Shown: one piece after another, positions 38,064-46,565 of the stretch | How the letters are laid out: the number at the start of each line of letters is the position of its first letter | How positions within the stretch are numbered: position 1 is the first letter of the stretch | Assembly (NCBI GenBank): GCA_024516155.1 | Contig: JAJJXM010000083.1 | Coordinates: forward strand, 170,473 to 234,472 | DNA length: 64,000 bases | Direction of reading: 5' to 3' | Source of the DNA: Pyronema omphalodes | Lineage: Eukaryota; Ascomycota; Pezizomycetes; Pezizales; Pyronemataceae | Program-made: the position numbers and the translations under genes | Notes under the pieces: model-generated | Told to the model about the DNA's origin: nothing | Seen by the model: only the letters and a program-made list of their open reading frames with translations | Database searches by the model: none

Positions 38064-38137
38064 TGGGAGCAACACGGGATTCGAACCCATTGCTTTTGCG
38101 CAGTTGCAGGGAGTTATACCACTACACTACTGGGGCC
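38064..38137 (-). ncRNA. tRNA-like SINE head (not a functional tRNA)
   Basis: The sequence has the tRNA D-arm A box, a T arm AUGGG-UUCGAAU-CCCGU and total length near 74. The 5' GGCCCCA and 3' TTGCTCC strands of the acceptor stem do not pair, and no clean 5-bp anticodon stem forms. It is therefore a tRNA-derived promoter, not a decoding tRNA. The 5' GGCCCCA recalls some glutamine tRNAs, but I cannot assign the parent. Confidence 0.6.
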
Positions 38138-38187
38138 GCCCCCTCTGTGGTCTTCTAGGCTTCGCGGGTCGGGGGCTTCTGTGCTTC

Positions 38188-38310
38188 GGGGGCTTCTATG
38201 GTCTTCTATGCTCCGGGGGCTTCTAGTACATATGGTTCTATGGTTTTCTATCGGATATGTATATATCTGCTATACTTTCAGTATGACAGAAGCCGGAACG
38301 ATATTAGCAA
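38188..38310. repeat. Repeat R, copy 2 (left part)
   Basis: Matches 36571-36650 and 36828-36840 of copy 1: TTCTAT...CATATGGTTCTAT, TTCTATCGGATA and GGAACGATATTAG occur in the same order. It is preceded by a local tandem repeat of CTTCGGGGGCTTCTATGG-like units from about 38160. Confidence 0.5.
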
Positions 38311-38355
38311 TCCTAAAATCCTAAAATTTCAAGATGGTATATATATATGATAGTA

Positions 38356-38426
38356 CGAGGTGCTGGACAAAAGTGACCGTCACCCCGCGCGGCGCTTAGC
38401 ACAGAAAAGTGACGGTCACTTTTGTC
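38356..38426. mobile_element. 81-bp palindromic element, copy A (right end lost)
   Basis: Starts after TA with CGAGGTGCTGGACAAAAGT and matches the reverse complement of the complete copy at 58458-58538 up to CACTTTTGTC. The expected right terminus CAGCACCTCG is replaced by unrelated sequence (ACGGTACCGTACGAG). It is thus a damaged copy in the opposite orientation. Confidence 0.75.
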
Positions 38427-38510
38427 ACGGTACCGTACGAGACGACGGTATGACAATATAACGGTACGTGACGTCACATGACCAATAAGTGATATTTCAT
38501 GACGGCAGCT

Positions 38511-38575
38511 CCGTTATTTATTTATTTATGGAATCATACGCTAACCGAGGCCTAGAAAGCACATGCAAGAACGAA
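38511..38575 (-). mobile_element. SINE 3' fragment, second copy
   Basis: On the minus strand the sequence GCTTTCTAGGCCTCGG...GTATGATT followed by (ATAA)n matches the 3' end of the SINE at 37070-37006 (GCTTTAAAGGCCTCGA...GTATGATT plus the same tail). Only about 60 bases align, so it is 5'-truncated or diverged. Confidence 0.6.
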
Positions 38576-38699
38576 AGATTGATTACCGTGGTTTATATTA
38601 CTATGTATTGAAATGATGATGTAAGATAATATAAAGAACATCAAGCAAATACTCAATAGAAACGGCGTGGGATTATTTAGATATACAAAGCACAACAGA

Positions 38700-38895
38700 T
38701 GGGAGTTGATATTGATATCTGTATTTATTATTGCTTGAGTAATTGGATACAAGAACCTGGGATAAATTTAGGTACCGTGTAGACATGTCTAGCTTTCGGG
38801 AACCAGATAGAATATCTTGCTGCTCGAGGGAATGGGAAGAGGAATATACCTATCCTGTGAGATGAATGCCGCTTGATGTTGGGATGTTACAATTT
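38700..38895. repeat. Repeat R, copy 2 (right part)
   Basis: Aligns with 36880-36995: TTTAGGTACCGTGTAGACATG, TCTAGCTTTCGGGAACC, GCTGCTCGAGGGAATGG and GCCGCTTGATGTTGGGAT follow the same order with about one change in eight. It is followed by single-copy sequence to the third hAT element. Confidence 0.55.
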
Positions 38896-39139
38896 CGCGT
38901 GACGTCGTAGGGTAAACGAGGGAGTGTCTATGATTGAAGCCTGTCGCGGTTAAGGCGGTGTGAGAGGATGTGAAGAATATAAAGGGATTGATTGATTAAT
39001 TGGTTGGTTGGTTTATTTTTAAACGTTCCCAATATTAAGGTTATGCCGTTCTCTGTGGATATATACATCTTCAAAACCAGCGGTTGGACCACTGCGATAA
39101 GACCAGAGCGTGCTTCGGGGTTTGGGTTATGGCTTCCTC

Positions 39140-39896
39140 TAGACCTCCCAACCGTATAGCCAGTTTACCGGGTAAGGTCGCAAATTAGGTAAACTGAACT
39201 GACAATTCACAGTTAGTTGGTGCAGTTTTGGTATCCCGGAGACACAATTGGTTGAGTTTTGAGGGGTCCATAGAACCAGGTAACTGCAGTGCACTGATTA
39301 AACGGGCTCGGTAAATACAAACCCGTTTAACCGCATCGGGAACCAGTGCATACAGGAATAAATAATTTATTCAACCTCGTTTAAACCCACTGGTGGCCGA
39401 GCCTGCCAGTATCTCAACCCTCCTTAATCCACCAGCTTCTGGTAACCGGGTTTCCGCAACCTTTACTAAATGGCGGTGAAAATGCTCTCAGTTCCCGCGA
39501 TGAGCGCCGAGTCTGAGCCGCAGTTTTCCGAATGCAAGCGAATCCTAACATCGGGTCGTCATTCGAGGCAGGTAGTGACTCTGGAGGCCATTAAAGGGCT
39601 CAAGAGCTTCAATCGTAGGCATCAGTTATGATTTCTGGGGACCAGATTAAGATAGAAGTTTTTTATGTATGCACTGAATTATATTTATTGCCCCTTCATA
39701 AACCGGCTTTCGGAGTTTTAAATAGTTCACCTGGTTTGCCCAGCCTTGTATTCGGTTAACTGGTTTTCCTAGTTTAATCAGTTCATACTACTGATAGTAA
39801 ACTGAACTGGGTCGCCGTACAGTTCTCATATTCCAACAGTCCGTACAGTCCGTTTTGGCCGTCATTTTTTACTGGTTTGTACGACTGGGAGGTCTG
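39140..39896. mobile_element. hAT-type MITE, copy 3 (757 bp)
   Basis: Same orientation as copy 1, starting TAGACCTCCCAACCGTA and ending ...GACTGGGAGGTCTG. The perfect 8-bp duplication GCTTCCTC lies at 39132-39139 and 39897-39904. In the first 60 bases, differences from copy 1 are mostly transitions (six of seven that I counted). No transposase frame is present. Confidence 0.92.
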
Positions 39897-39924
39897 GCTT
39901 CCTCTTTGTTTTCTTGCGCGACAA

Positions 39925-40180
39925 TAGGGTGATGAGATCTTTACGGAATATAAAGTAAAAAACTAAACAGAGACGGCGTAGAATTAGAAGGAATGTGGCC
40001 ATTAATGTCCATAGTTGTCATCGTCGACGTAATCAAAAATTAAGAACCTGAAACTTAACAAGAGTAAACTTGGTTTCCGTTTAGATACGGCTTGAATAGG
40101 TTATCTCGCTGCTTGGGAAAATAATGAGAAAGTAATATCCCGCGAATACCGCTTGACGTTAAAATTGAGCACCTTGGGCA
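39925..40180. repeat. Repeat R, copy 3 (diverged)
   Basis: AAGAACCTG, GTTTAGATACGG, GCTGCTTGGGAAAAT and ACCGCTTGACGTT follow the order of copies 1 and 2 but with heavier divergence and indels. It is placed directly after the third hAT element. Confidence 0.4.
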
Positions 40181-40958
40181 CACCTCGTCTAGCGACCCCC
40201 CCCCCCCCTCCCCCCAAACGTCATACGTCCCTTAGCCGAATCTTATCCTTCAAATCCTGTAGTCTAGACAAAAAGGGTGCTATGTCATTGGCGTCAGTGC
40301 CGAGCGTTAGTCGGCTAGTCGGCTAACCAGCGTTTAATCGGCGTGTAATCGGTATGCGGAGGACACATGTCTATTCCTAATCTGGAGTAGAGCGTATCGA
40401 ACTTGCAGGGATAATATCCCTGCTTCATCCCCCGTTTGATTTGAGTTTCATCCTCCTTCGAGTCAGAATTATCAAGGAGTATTTTCAGAGAAAAATATAC
40501 TCTTTTGCGAAACTTCGTAATCTTCAGCGATTTCGTATGATTTCGTATGATTTCGTATGATTTTCTGATGTGACTGCGATTGTCGATAAACTGACAATTC
40601 CTGGTAAACAATCCCGCAAAATCTCCGGGGTTGCCGCGTTTGTCAATCATTGGTTGCGGTTGTCGTCGCGCGCGAAGCGTCTATCCGCTTCCCTGACCAA
40701 TAATACGTGAAATGTCGCTTGAGTGGACGTCATACGTCATGGGCATATTGCCGTTAAAGATACCACTACAGAGGTTCGAGTGCTTTCCTCCGCGGAGCAA
40801 GACGGTACTGCTCCAACATATCTTTGGCACATTCGCTGTCACCTTTTGCGCTGCAAAGCCCTCACTTAAGCATTTATTTTTAGGTATTCTTTTAACTACA
40901 CCGACCATCATCTTTTGTTTATACCCCTTATACACTCGTTACGCTGCATACGCGCAAA
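40181..40958. other. Upstream region of the kelch gene
   Basis: Contains a C-rich run near 40197-40216, a three-copy TTTCGTATGA repeat (about 40533-40562) and a GC-rich CGTCGCGCGCGAAGCG stretch near 40663. Small frames on both strands (40315-40650 minus, 40681-40935 minus, 40712-41017 plus) have no recognisable domain. The promoter of the kelch gene should lie here; I see no decisive core element. Confidence 0.45.
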
Positions 40959-43900
40959 ATGAGGTGCCCACTTCGAATTCACCCACTTCAGATGATTCTT
41001 ATTATCCTTGCCGTTGATTCTGGAAAAGCTATTGATCTCTTTGAACACGGTTCCGGAAGTGTTTATACGCTCGATGTATCGAGCATCGAATTTCCCAATG
41101 CCACTACCCTCAAGCCGGTCGCCCCTCTTCCTTCTAATACTACCAAGGGTACCATCTACGCACCGGCTTTAGTCGACTCGGAGCTTTACCTCGTTGGAGG
41201 TGAACCTGGACAAAGGCTCACCGTCTGGCACCTCATCAATGAAAACATCAAAGACGGAGATGGCTATCGCGTCTGGGAAAAGGTCCAAATCAACTCCTCT
41301 AAAGACGTCAAGGCTGTCGACGACTCCGCCGCTGTTCATGATACCATGAAGAACACCACCTACCTCTTCTCCCCCGCTTACTTTACCACGATCCAAAACG
41401 GTTCGGTTAAGCAACTCAAGACCAAGAATCCTCTCGAGTACCCCGGAAGACCGACTTTCACCCAGTTTGGTCGTCGAGCTATCGTCCTGGGAAGTAAAGA
41501 CACAGCAGTTGTCTTTGATTTGGACAAGAAAACCTGGGAGAAGAAGGTCATCAAGAATTTCCCCGCGCGCTTTGGACACACCGCTGTTAAAGCAAGCATT
41601 GGAGACGACATCATCATTTTCGGTGGTGCTTACGAAAACGGCACCTTGATCGACCATCCTCCAGCGCTCCTAGATACCAACAACTGGATCGTCCGCTACT
41701 TCAACCACACCGGCAGAAATGATGCTATGATTGATCACGCCGCCATAATGAACGATTCCAAGATGTTCATTATCCACAATGGCACCGTCTCGGCCTTCGA
41801 CACTAAGAAGGGCATGTGGTTGACCGAGAATCTTCATCGCACCCACCCGGACCACGAGGAAGAGATTGCGGGAGGTCAGGTCATTGTGGACAAGCCATCA
41901 AGAAGTTATAAGAAACTGGGACTTGGCATCGGTCTCGGCCTTGGACTTCCAATGAGTATCGCTGCTGCATACGCGATATACTGCTGTTGTTTGAGCGCCA
42001 AGCGCCGTAAGCGAATCCGTGCCAATAATCAGAGGAACTCCGATGATCCTTCTGATCCCATGAAGAACGACGCCATCGAAATGGCCCTTAACAGCCCAGC
42101 CACCGACGCTGTACCTCCCGCTCCAGAGAGTGCCGAGGACCCCGAGGTCGCTCCGGCTGCCCCTGGTGGACCAGTTAACCCATGTGTAAGTATTTTGCTT
42201 CTCCAGAGTTTCGTTTTTATTTAAATATCGACTGACTAATCTTCACAGGATGAGCCCCCTCAGACGAAATTTGCGGCTACCAATGGGAGTACCTCGAATG
42301 TTGCCGCGACTGAGCCATCAGTAGTTATGGCCACCGCGTCAACCATCCCGGACGCTTCGAATGATGAAACCGACGCAGCTAGCGATTCTGACTCAGACAA
42401 GTCTTCTGGTGCTCAGACCGAAGTCGTCTCCCCGCTTAGTGCTGAGAATCTTGCGAAGTTCACCGGCACATCTATTCAAGCCGGGCGTAGAGCTACAGAT
42501 TCCGAATCTGGGTCTTTAGATGACTTTTTCACGGTAGCTACTGGAGGATCCTCTGACAAGGGTCAATTCTTTGACTCCGATCAAACAATCACCGGTCCTG
42601 CGGTTCCAGACAATAATACCGACTCCGCTCCGGAGACCGCTACCCAATTATCTTCTGGCGAAGATGACGTCTCCGATTCCGGGGATACCATCACCGGTCC
42701 TGAGGCCCCAGACAACAACAGCGACTCCGCTCAGGAGACCACTACCCAAGAATCTGCCAACGTTGTTGACTTCTCCGATTTTGGAAACACCATCACCGGA
42801 CCCAGGACCCCGGTCCTTCAGAACAACGCCCCTACTGTGCCCGCTACCGAAGGACTTCCTGAGGAAGATTACTTTTCTTTTGCCGGAGATCCATTGCACA
42901 AATTTGCGCTTCCGGACTTTAGCAGACCCTCCAATCCTGAGTTGAATGTTTTTACTCTAGACGAATCTGCTCTTTCCAGATTTAGAAGATCTGCCCCCGA
43001 GAACGATTCCGTTGCTGAGACGTCTAACGAGGAGGCCCTTACTGATAATGACCAAGAGCACGCCACCTCTGTTTCTGAGACGACCGACGAGGAGGTTCTT
43101 ACTGATAATGACCAAGAGAACGCCACCTCTGTTTCTGAGACGACCGACGAGGAGGTTCTTACTGATAATGACCAAGAGGATCCCACCTCTGTTTCTGAGA
43201 CGGCCGATGAGGAGGTTCCTGCCTACGACGAAGAAGGGAATCCCAACTACGAGGCTTTCTTTTGCCCCACCGATGAATTTCTCAAGCGGGCCAATCGGGC
43301 TCTAAAAACTCCAACCAACGAGTACTTTGGCCTCAAAGTTCCCATGGTCAGCGAAGCTTCCCTTGCTCTTTTCAACCGGAGAGTAGAAAATCCCGAGGCA
43401 GAACTCCGAGCCTACAATAAGCGAATGGCCCTCGGCTATAGATTTCCCGACAACGAGGAAAAGATCCATGACAACAGCGATGAGGCATTGGGAAGTCTTG
43501 ATGCGAAGTTGAGAGCTTACAGTAAGCAAGTGTCATCAACAGTAGCGGAGGCTCCTCTCGTCACCATGACCGTCTCCGTAGATGAAATCCCTGTTTCTTC
43601 AACCGACACAACAGCTGCTCCCTCGGAACTAGAGCGACCCAAACTCGGAAGACCCCTCTCTATTAAGAGCTTGCTCCTTGGTAGCCAAACTGTCGCTAAA
43701 TCTTCTCTTGATGGTGTTGTGCAGGAAAGTCTCGCAGCAATCGAGGAGGGTACTGAATTCGACACCCCTCTGAGCGACGAAGAAAAAGAAGAGAAGAACA
43801 CCGGCAAGGCTGAAGATCCTAGAACTAAGTTCGATGAAGAAATTGCTCGCAAAGTTTCCCAGGCCTCCATCAATCAGCTTGATGAGAAATCTTCAAACAA

Positions 43901-44204
43901 CTCACCCCCGGTCATCAGACGTCGCTATTCTTGGAGCGTTAAGAATGGAGAATCTTCCGCCATGGGTGCTGCTCGTGGAAAATCCTACCCTGTTCCTCCG
44001 CCTTCTAACACCGGCGTTACTTATCAAGATATCATTTCCGCTGCTGTATTTAATGCTGCATCCAATGCTGCAAGCTTGGGTGCCTCTGAACCTTCTACCG
44101 CCGCTTCTGCTGCTAGTGGTTCGGGTCAGAAGAATAACAGCAGCAAGAAGAACAAGGGAAAGGGCAAGGGTAAGGGCAAGGGCAAGGGAAAGGGTCCGAA
44201 TTAA
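40959..44204 (+). CDS. Membrane-anchored kelch-type protein with long disordered tail
   Basis: Exons 40959-42185 and 42249-44204 give 1060 residues. The 63-bp intron (GTAAGT...CTGACTAAT...CACAG) falls between codons, and frame continuity is perfect. N-terminus: MRCPLRIHPLQMILIILAVDSGKA resembles a signal peptide. Residues about 30-310 form a kelch-like beta-propeller: LYLVGGE, FGHTAVKASIGDDIIIFGGAYENG and DHAAIMNDSKMFIIHNG are typical blade edges, with several N-glycosylation sites. One membrane segment lies at about 320-346, then KRRKRIR as stop-transfer. The cytoplasmic part is acidic, Ser/Thr-rich and repetitive: about three 34-residue TITGP...PDNN units, then four 20-residue SETTDEEVLTDNDQENATSV-like units, and a Lys-Gly C-terminus. 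A cell-surface adhesion or sensor role is a guess. The partner is unknown. Upstream exons cannot be excluded. Confidence 0.82.
43015..43212 (+). repeat. 60-bp in-frame tandem repeats in the kelch gene tail
   Basis: Just over three units of 60 bases, each coding for a SETTDEEVLTDNDQENATSV-like block, are nearly identical at DNA level; the first unit is the most diverged. In-frame expansion of an acidic linker is typical of variable surface proteins and could differ between strains. Confidence 0.85.
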
Positions 44205-44284
44205 TGGTTTATTTGAGATAAACCCGCCGGTGTTAAGTCTGATGCACCGGCCCACGATTTTTTTTTTTTCATCTTTCTTCCGTT

Positions 44285-45080
44285 TTTTTATTATTAATAT
44301 TTTCTTTCCTAGTATAATGTCTTTTTTACGATCAAAATAACCTTCTTTTGTTCTTCTAGGGGATACCGGTAATATGTAAAGGATCCTCGGGACAAAAGGA
44401 GGGAGTTTTTTTCGTCTGTTTCTCTGTCAGGGGGGTTTTTTCCTTCCTTTTTTTTTTTTTTTCATCTATTTTACTTCCTGGTATAATGTTTTTTTTTACG
44501 ATTAAAATAACCTTCTTTTGTTCTTCTAGGGGATACTGGTAATGTGTAAAGGATCCTCGGGACAAAAGGAGGGAGTTTTTTTCGTCTGTTTCTCTGTCAC
44601 GGGGGTTTTCTTCCTTCCGGTTTTTTTTTCGTCTATTTTACTTCCTGGGATAATGTTTCTTTACGATCAAAATAACCTTCTTTTGTTCTTCTAGGGGATA
44701 CTGGTAATGTGTAAAGGATCTTCGGGACAAAAGGAGGGAGTTTTTTTTCGTCTGTTTTTTTTTCGGGGGGGGGGGGGGTTTCCTTCCGGTTTTTTTTTAT
44801 CCACTTTGCTTCCTAGTACAGTTTTTATTTTCTGTTGAAATAACCTTCTTTTGTTCTTCTAGGGGATACTGGTAATATGTAAAGGATCCTCGGGACAAAA
44901 GGAGGGAGTTTTTTTCGTCTGTTTCTCTGTCAGGGGGGTTTTTTCCTTTCATTTTTTTTTTCATCTATTTTGCTTCCTAGTACAATTTTTTATTTTCTGT
45001 TGAAATAACCTTCTTTTGTTCTTCTAGGGGGATACTGGAAATCCGTAAAGGATCTTTGGAACAAAAGAAGGGTGTTTTTG
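44285..45080. repeat. Five-copy tandem repeat, about 165-170 bp, behind the kelch gene
   Basis: The block CCTTCTTTTGTTCTTCTAG starts at 44341, 44511, 44676, 44844 and 45009, so units are 170, 165, 168 and 165 bp. Each has AAATAACC, then CTTCTAGGGGATACTGGTAA, then GTAAAGGATC, GGGACAAAAGGAGGGAG and a long T-rich segment. It begins about 80 bases after the stop codon and could be part of the 3' UTR. Length differences sit mainly in the poly-T and poly-G runs. The last unit is the most diverged. Confidence 0.9.
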
Positions 45081-45109
45081 TATTTTTTTCTCATTATTTA
45101 CCAACTTTT

Positions 45110-45225
45110 TGGTTAATTATGTATTCTAATGTTTAATAAGTAATTTGTAATGTTTAGTAATAGTTTGTAATGTTTAATAATAGTTTGTAATGTTTAATAA
45201 GTAGTTTGTAGTGTTTAATAAAGAA
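45110..45225. repeat. AT-rich 20-25 bp repeat (TAATGTTTAATAAGTA)
   Basis: Four to five imperfect units of the type GTAATGTTTAATAATAGTTT follow the T-rich array. This AT-rich stretch could contain polyadenylation signals for the kelch transcript. Confidence 0.6.
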
Positions 45226-45230
45226 TCTTT

Positions 45231-45801
45231 TGTTCTTTAATTATTCGGGTCCCCATGCTGTTGTTGTTTTGTATACATCTGCGGGTGGTTGGATTATCGA
45301 TATTCAGTGTAAGGAGGCTATTAGTGAATTTGAATAACACGTAAATCTGTAATAAGTAATCGATAGTGTATATAGTGGTTGGATAGTAAAGAAAGTGGTG
45401 AAATGCCCGATATATTTTACAGTATTGGATGGTTTTGTTAGGTTTGGGTGAAGCCGTAGAGTGATTTCGAATGATCATTCATGACTAGTGGCTTCATCAA
45501 CCGCCATCCTGACTTTGATATCAAGAGCACGGGCTTTGGTTCTGTTGCTGCATTTTTTCCGTAGTTGTGCTATATAATTTGCAGGGTATAAATGCTTTTG
45601 CTAACAATTGCCTTCTGGATAGAGATTTACCATGTTCTCGTCTATGTAACTCCACCTTCAACCTAGGCGAAACAGGGTAATTCTCCATCTTCTCATCAGC
45701 GCTCAAGACCTTAGCAACGGTACTAAAATCGTCAAAGTAGCTAACCTTAACTAACGCTCCATGTCATGCATAAGGCTGTTCGTTAAACACAGACGATCGA
45801 T
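45231..45801. other. Intergenic, no gene seen
   Basis: AT-rich sequence with two short minus-strand frames (45215-45478, 45521-45706) lacking domains. It ends at the TA duplication of the next element. Confidence 0.5.
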
Positions 45802-45803
45802 TA

Positions 45804-46563
45804 GGTGGATGCAGCAAAAAGTCACTGGGGATCTCGTGCGTCTGATTTAGTGTGCGTTAGGGTGATTTTGTGCAATGCAGGCGGGTGCGTCAGTTCTATG
45901 AGTCTGGGAAATCAAGTGGATGCAGCAAAAGAACGTATTTGCGTATGCGCCGAGGCGCGGGGGTCTTGCATCAAAAAAAAAAATTTCACCACCATACCGG
46001 CCCGATGTCTGACCGGATTCCAGTTGATTGTATCGTGCTTATCATCTTCGGTGCTCCTCTGTATATTTGTCGAGAGCAAAGGGCTCTCGGATGGGAACCG
46101 AAATTGGTTGACGGTACCTCACCACGCGACGCTTGGCTTCCTCGCGGTGTTGCCGTCGCTGGTGGAGATGGAGAGCATTCCCCACCAGCGCACCCGCAAA
46201 CGCTGCCGCGAAAGTAACCGTTGACGCGAAAAGAATAAAAAGATCCTCCTCGAGTTCAACATCCGATATCTCCACCATTTTAAATTTTGGTAGTGATGTT
46301 TTGTTTTGTTCGGTGGTGATGTTCTCCCACTCCTCACGCGATTTCGTTAGAATTATGCGCAATTTAAACCCAAAACGGGTAGCGTTGCATTATGTTCTGC
46401 GTTCCCCATACTAGCGTTTCGGGGTGTGTTATACACATGTACGGTAATAAACGTTGACCTTTTTTGGGACCGACAGCGCGTTTCTGCATGCTACTGCACA
46501 AAAGTACGCTAATGCGTGACTTTTCCGTGTAATTACCATGATTTTTCTGTTGCTGCATCCACC
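45804..46563. mobile_element. 760-bp TIR element flanked by TA
   Basis: The ends carry a perfect 14-bp inverted repeat, GGTGGATGCAGCAA at the left and TTGCTGCATCCACC at the right. They are flanked by TA on both sides (45802-45803, 46564-46565), which suits a Tc1/mariner-like 2-bp duplication; a 3-bp Harbinger-type TTA does not match on the right. A further direct copy GTGGATGCAGCAAAA occurs inside at 45916, 111 bases after the terminal one, as subterminal repeats often do. A 106-codon minus-strand frame lies inside. It is too short for a complete transposase. Confidence 0.75.
46042..46362 (-). CDS. Hypothetical 106-residue protein inside the TIR element
   Basis: The frame has a second Met at residue 29 (MVEISDVELEEDLFILFASTV), an acidic start, a hydrophobic stretch of about 20 residues (LFASTVTFAAAFAGALVG) and an Arg/His-rich segment. 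I recognise no domain. It may be the N-terminal remnant of a transposon protein or a small one-helix membrane protein. Its position inside the inverted repeats favours the first reading. Confidence 0.3.
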   Translation of the reverse strand: MRIILTKSREEWENITTEQNKTSLPKFKMVEISDVELEEDLFILFASTVTFAAAFAGALVGNALHLHQRRQHREEAKRRVVRYRQPISVPIREPFALDKYTEEHRR

Positions 46564-46565
46564 TA

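Larger units (their letters stand above)
37006..38137 (-). mobile_element. tRNA-headed SINE, split by a hAT MITE
   Basis: On the minus strand the element starts with a tRNA-like head (38137 to about 38064), continues through a unique body to 37858, is interrupted by the 779-bp hAT MITE, and resumes at 37070 to end in an (ATAA)n tail at about 37026-37006. Without the insertion it is about 345 bp, a normal SINE length. The head has textbook RNA polymerase III A box (TAGTGTAGTGG) and B box (GGTTCGAATCC) sequences. A second copy of its 3' end lies at 38511-38575. No target duplication could be identified. Confidence 0.7.

Noticed and set aside
38064..38137. Functional tRNA gene
   Set aside because: A and B boxes are perfect, but the acceptor arm does not pair and no anticodon stem-loop forms, so it is treated as the head of a SINE.
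45804..46563. PIF/Harbinger assignment for the TIR element
   Set aside because: The left flank TTA would suit a 3-bp Harbinger duplication, but the right flank is TAT; only TA matches on both sides.
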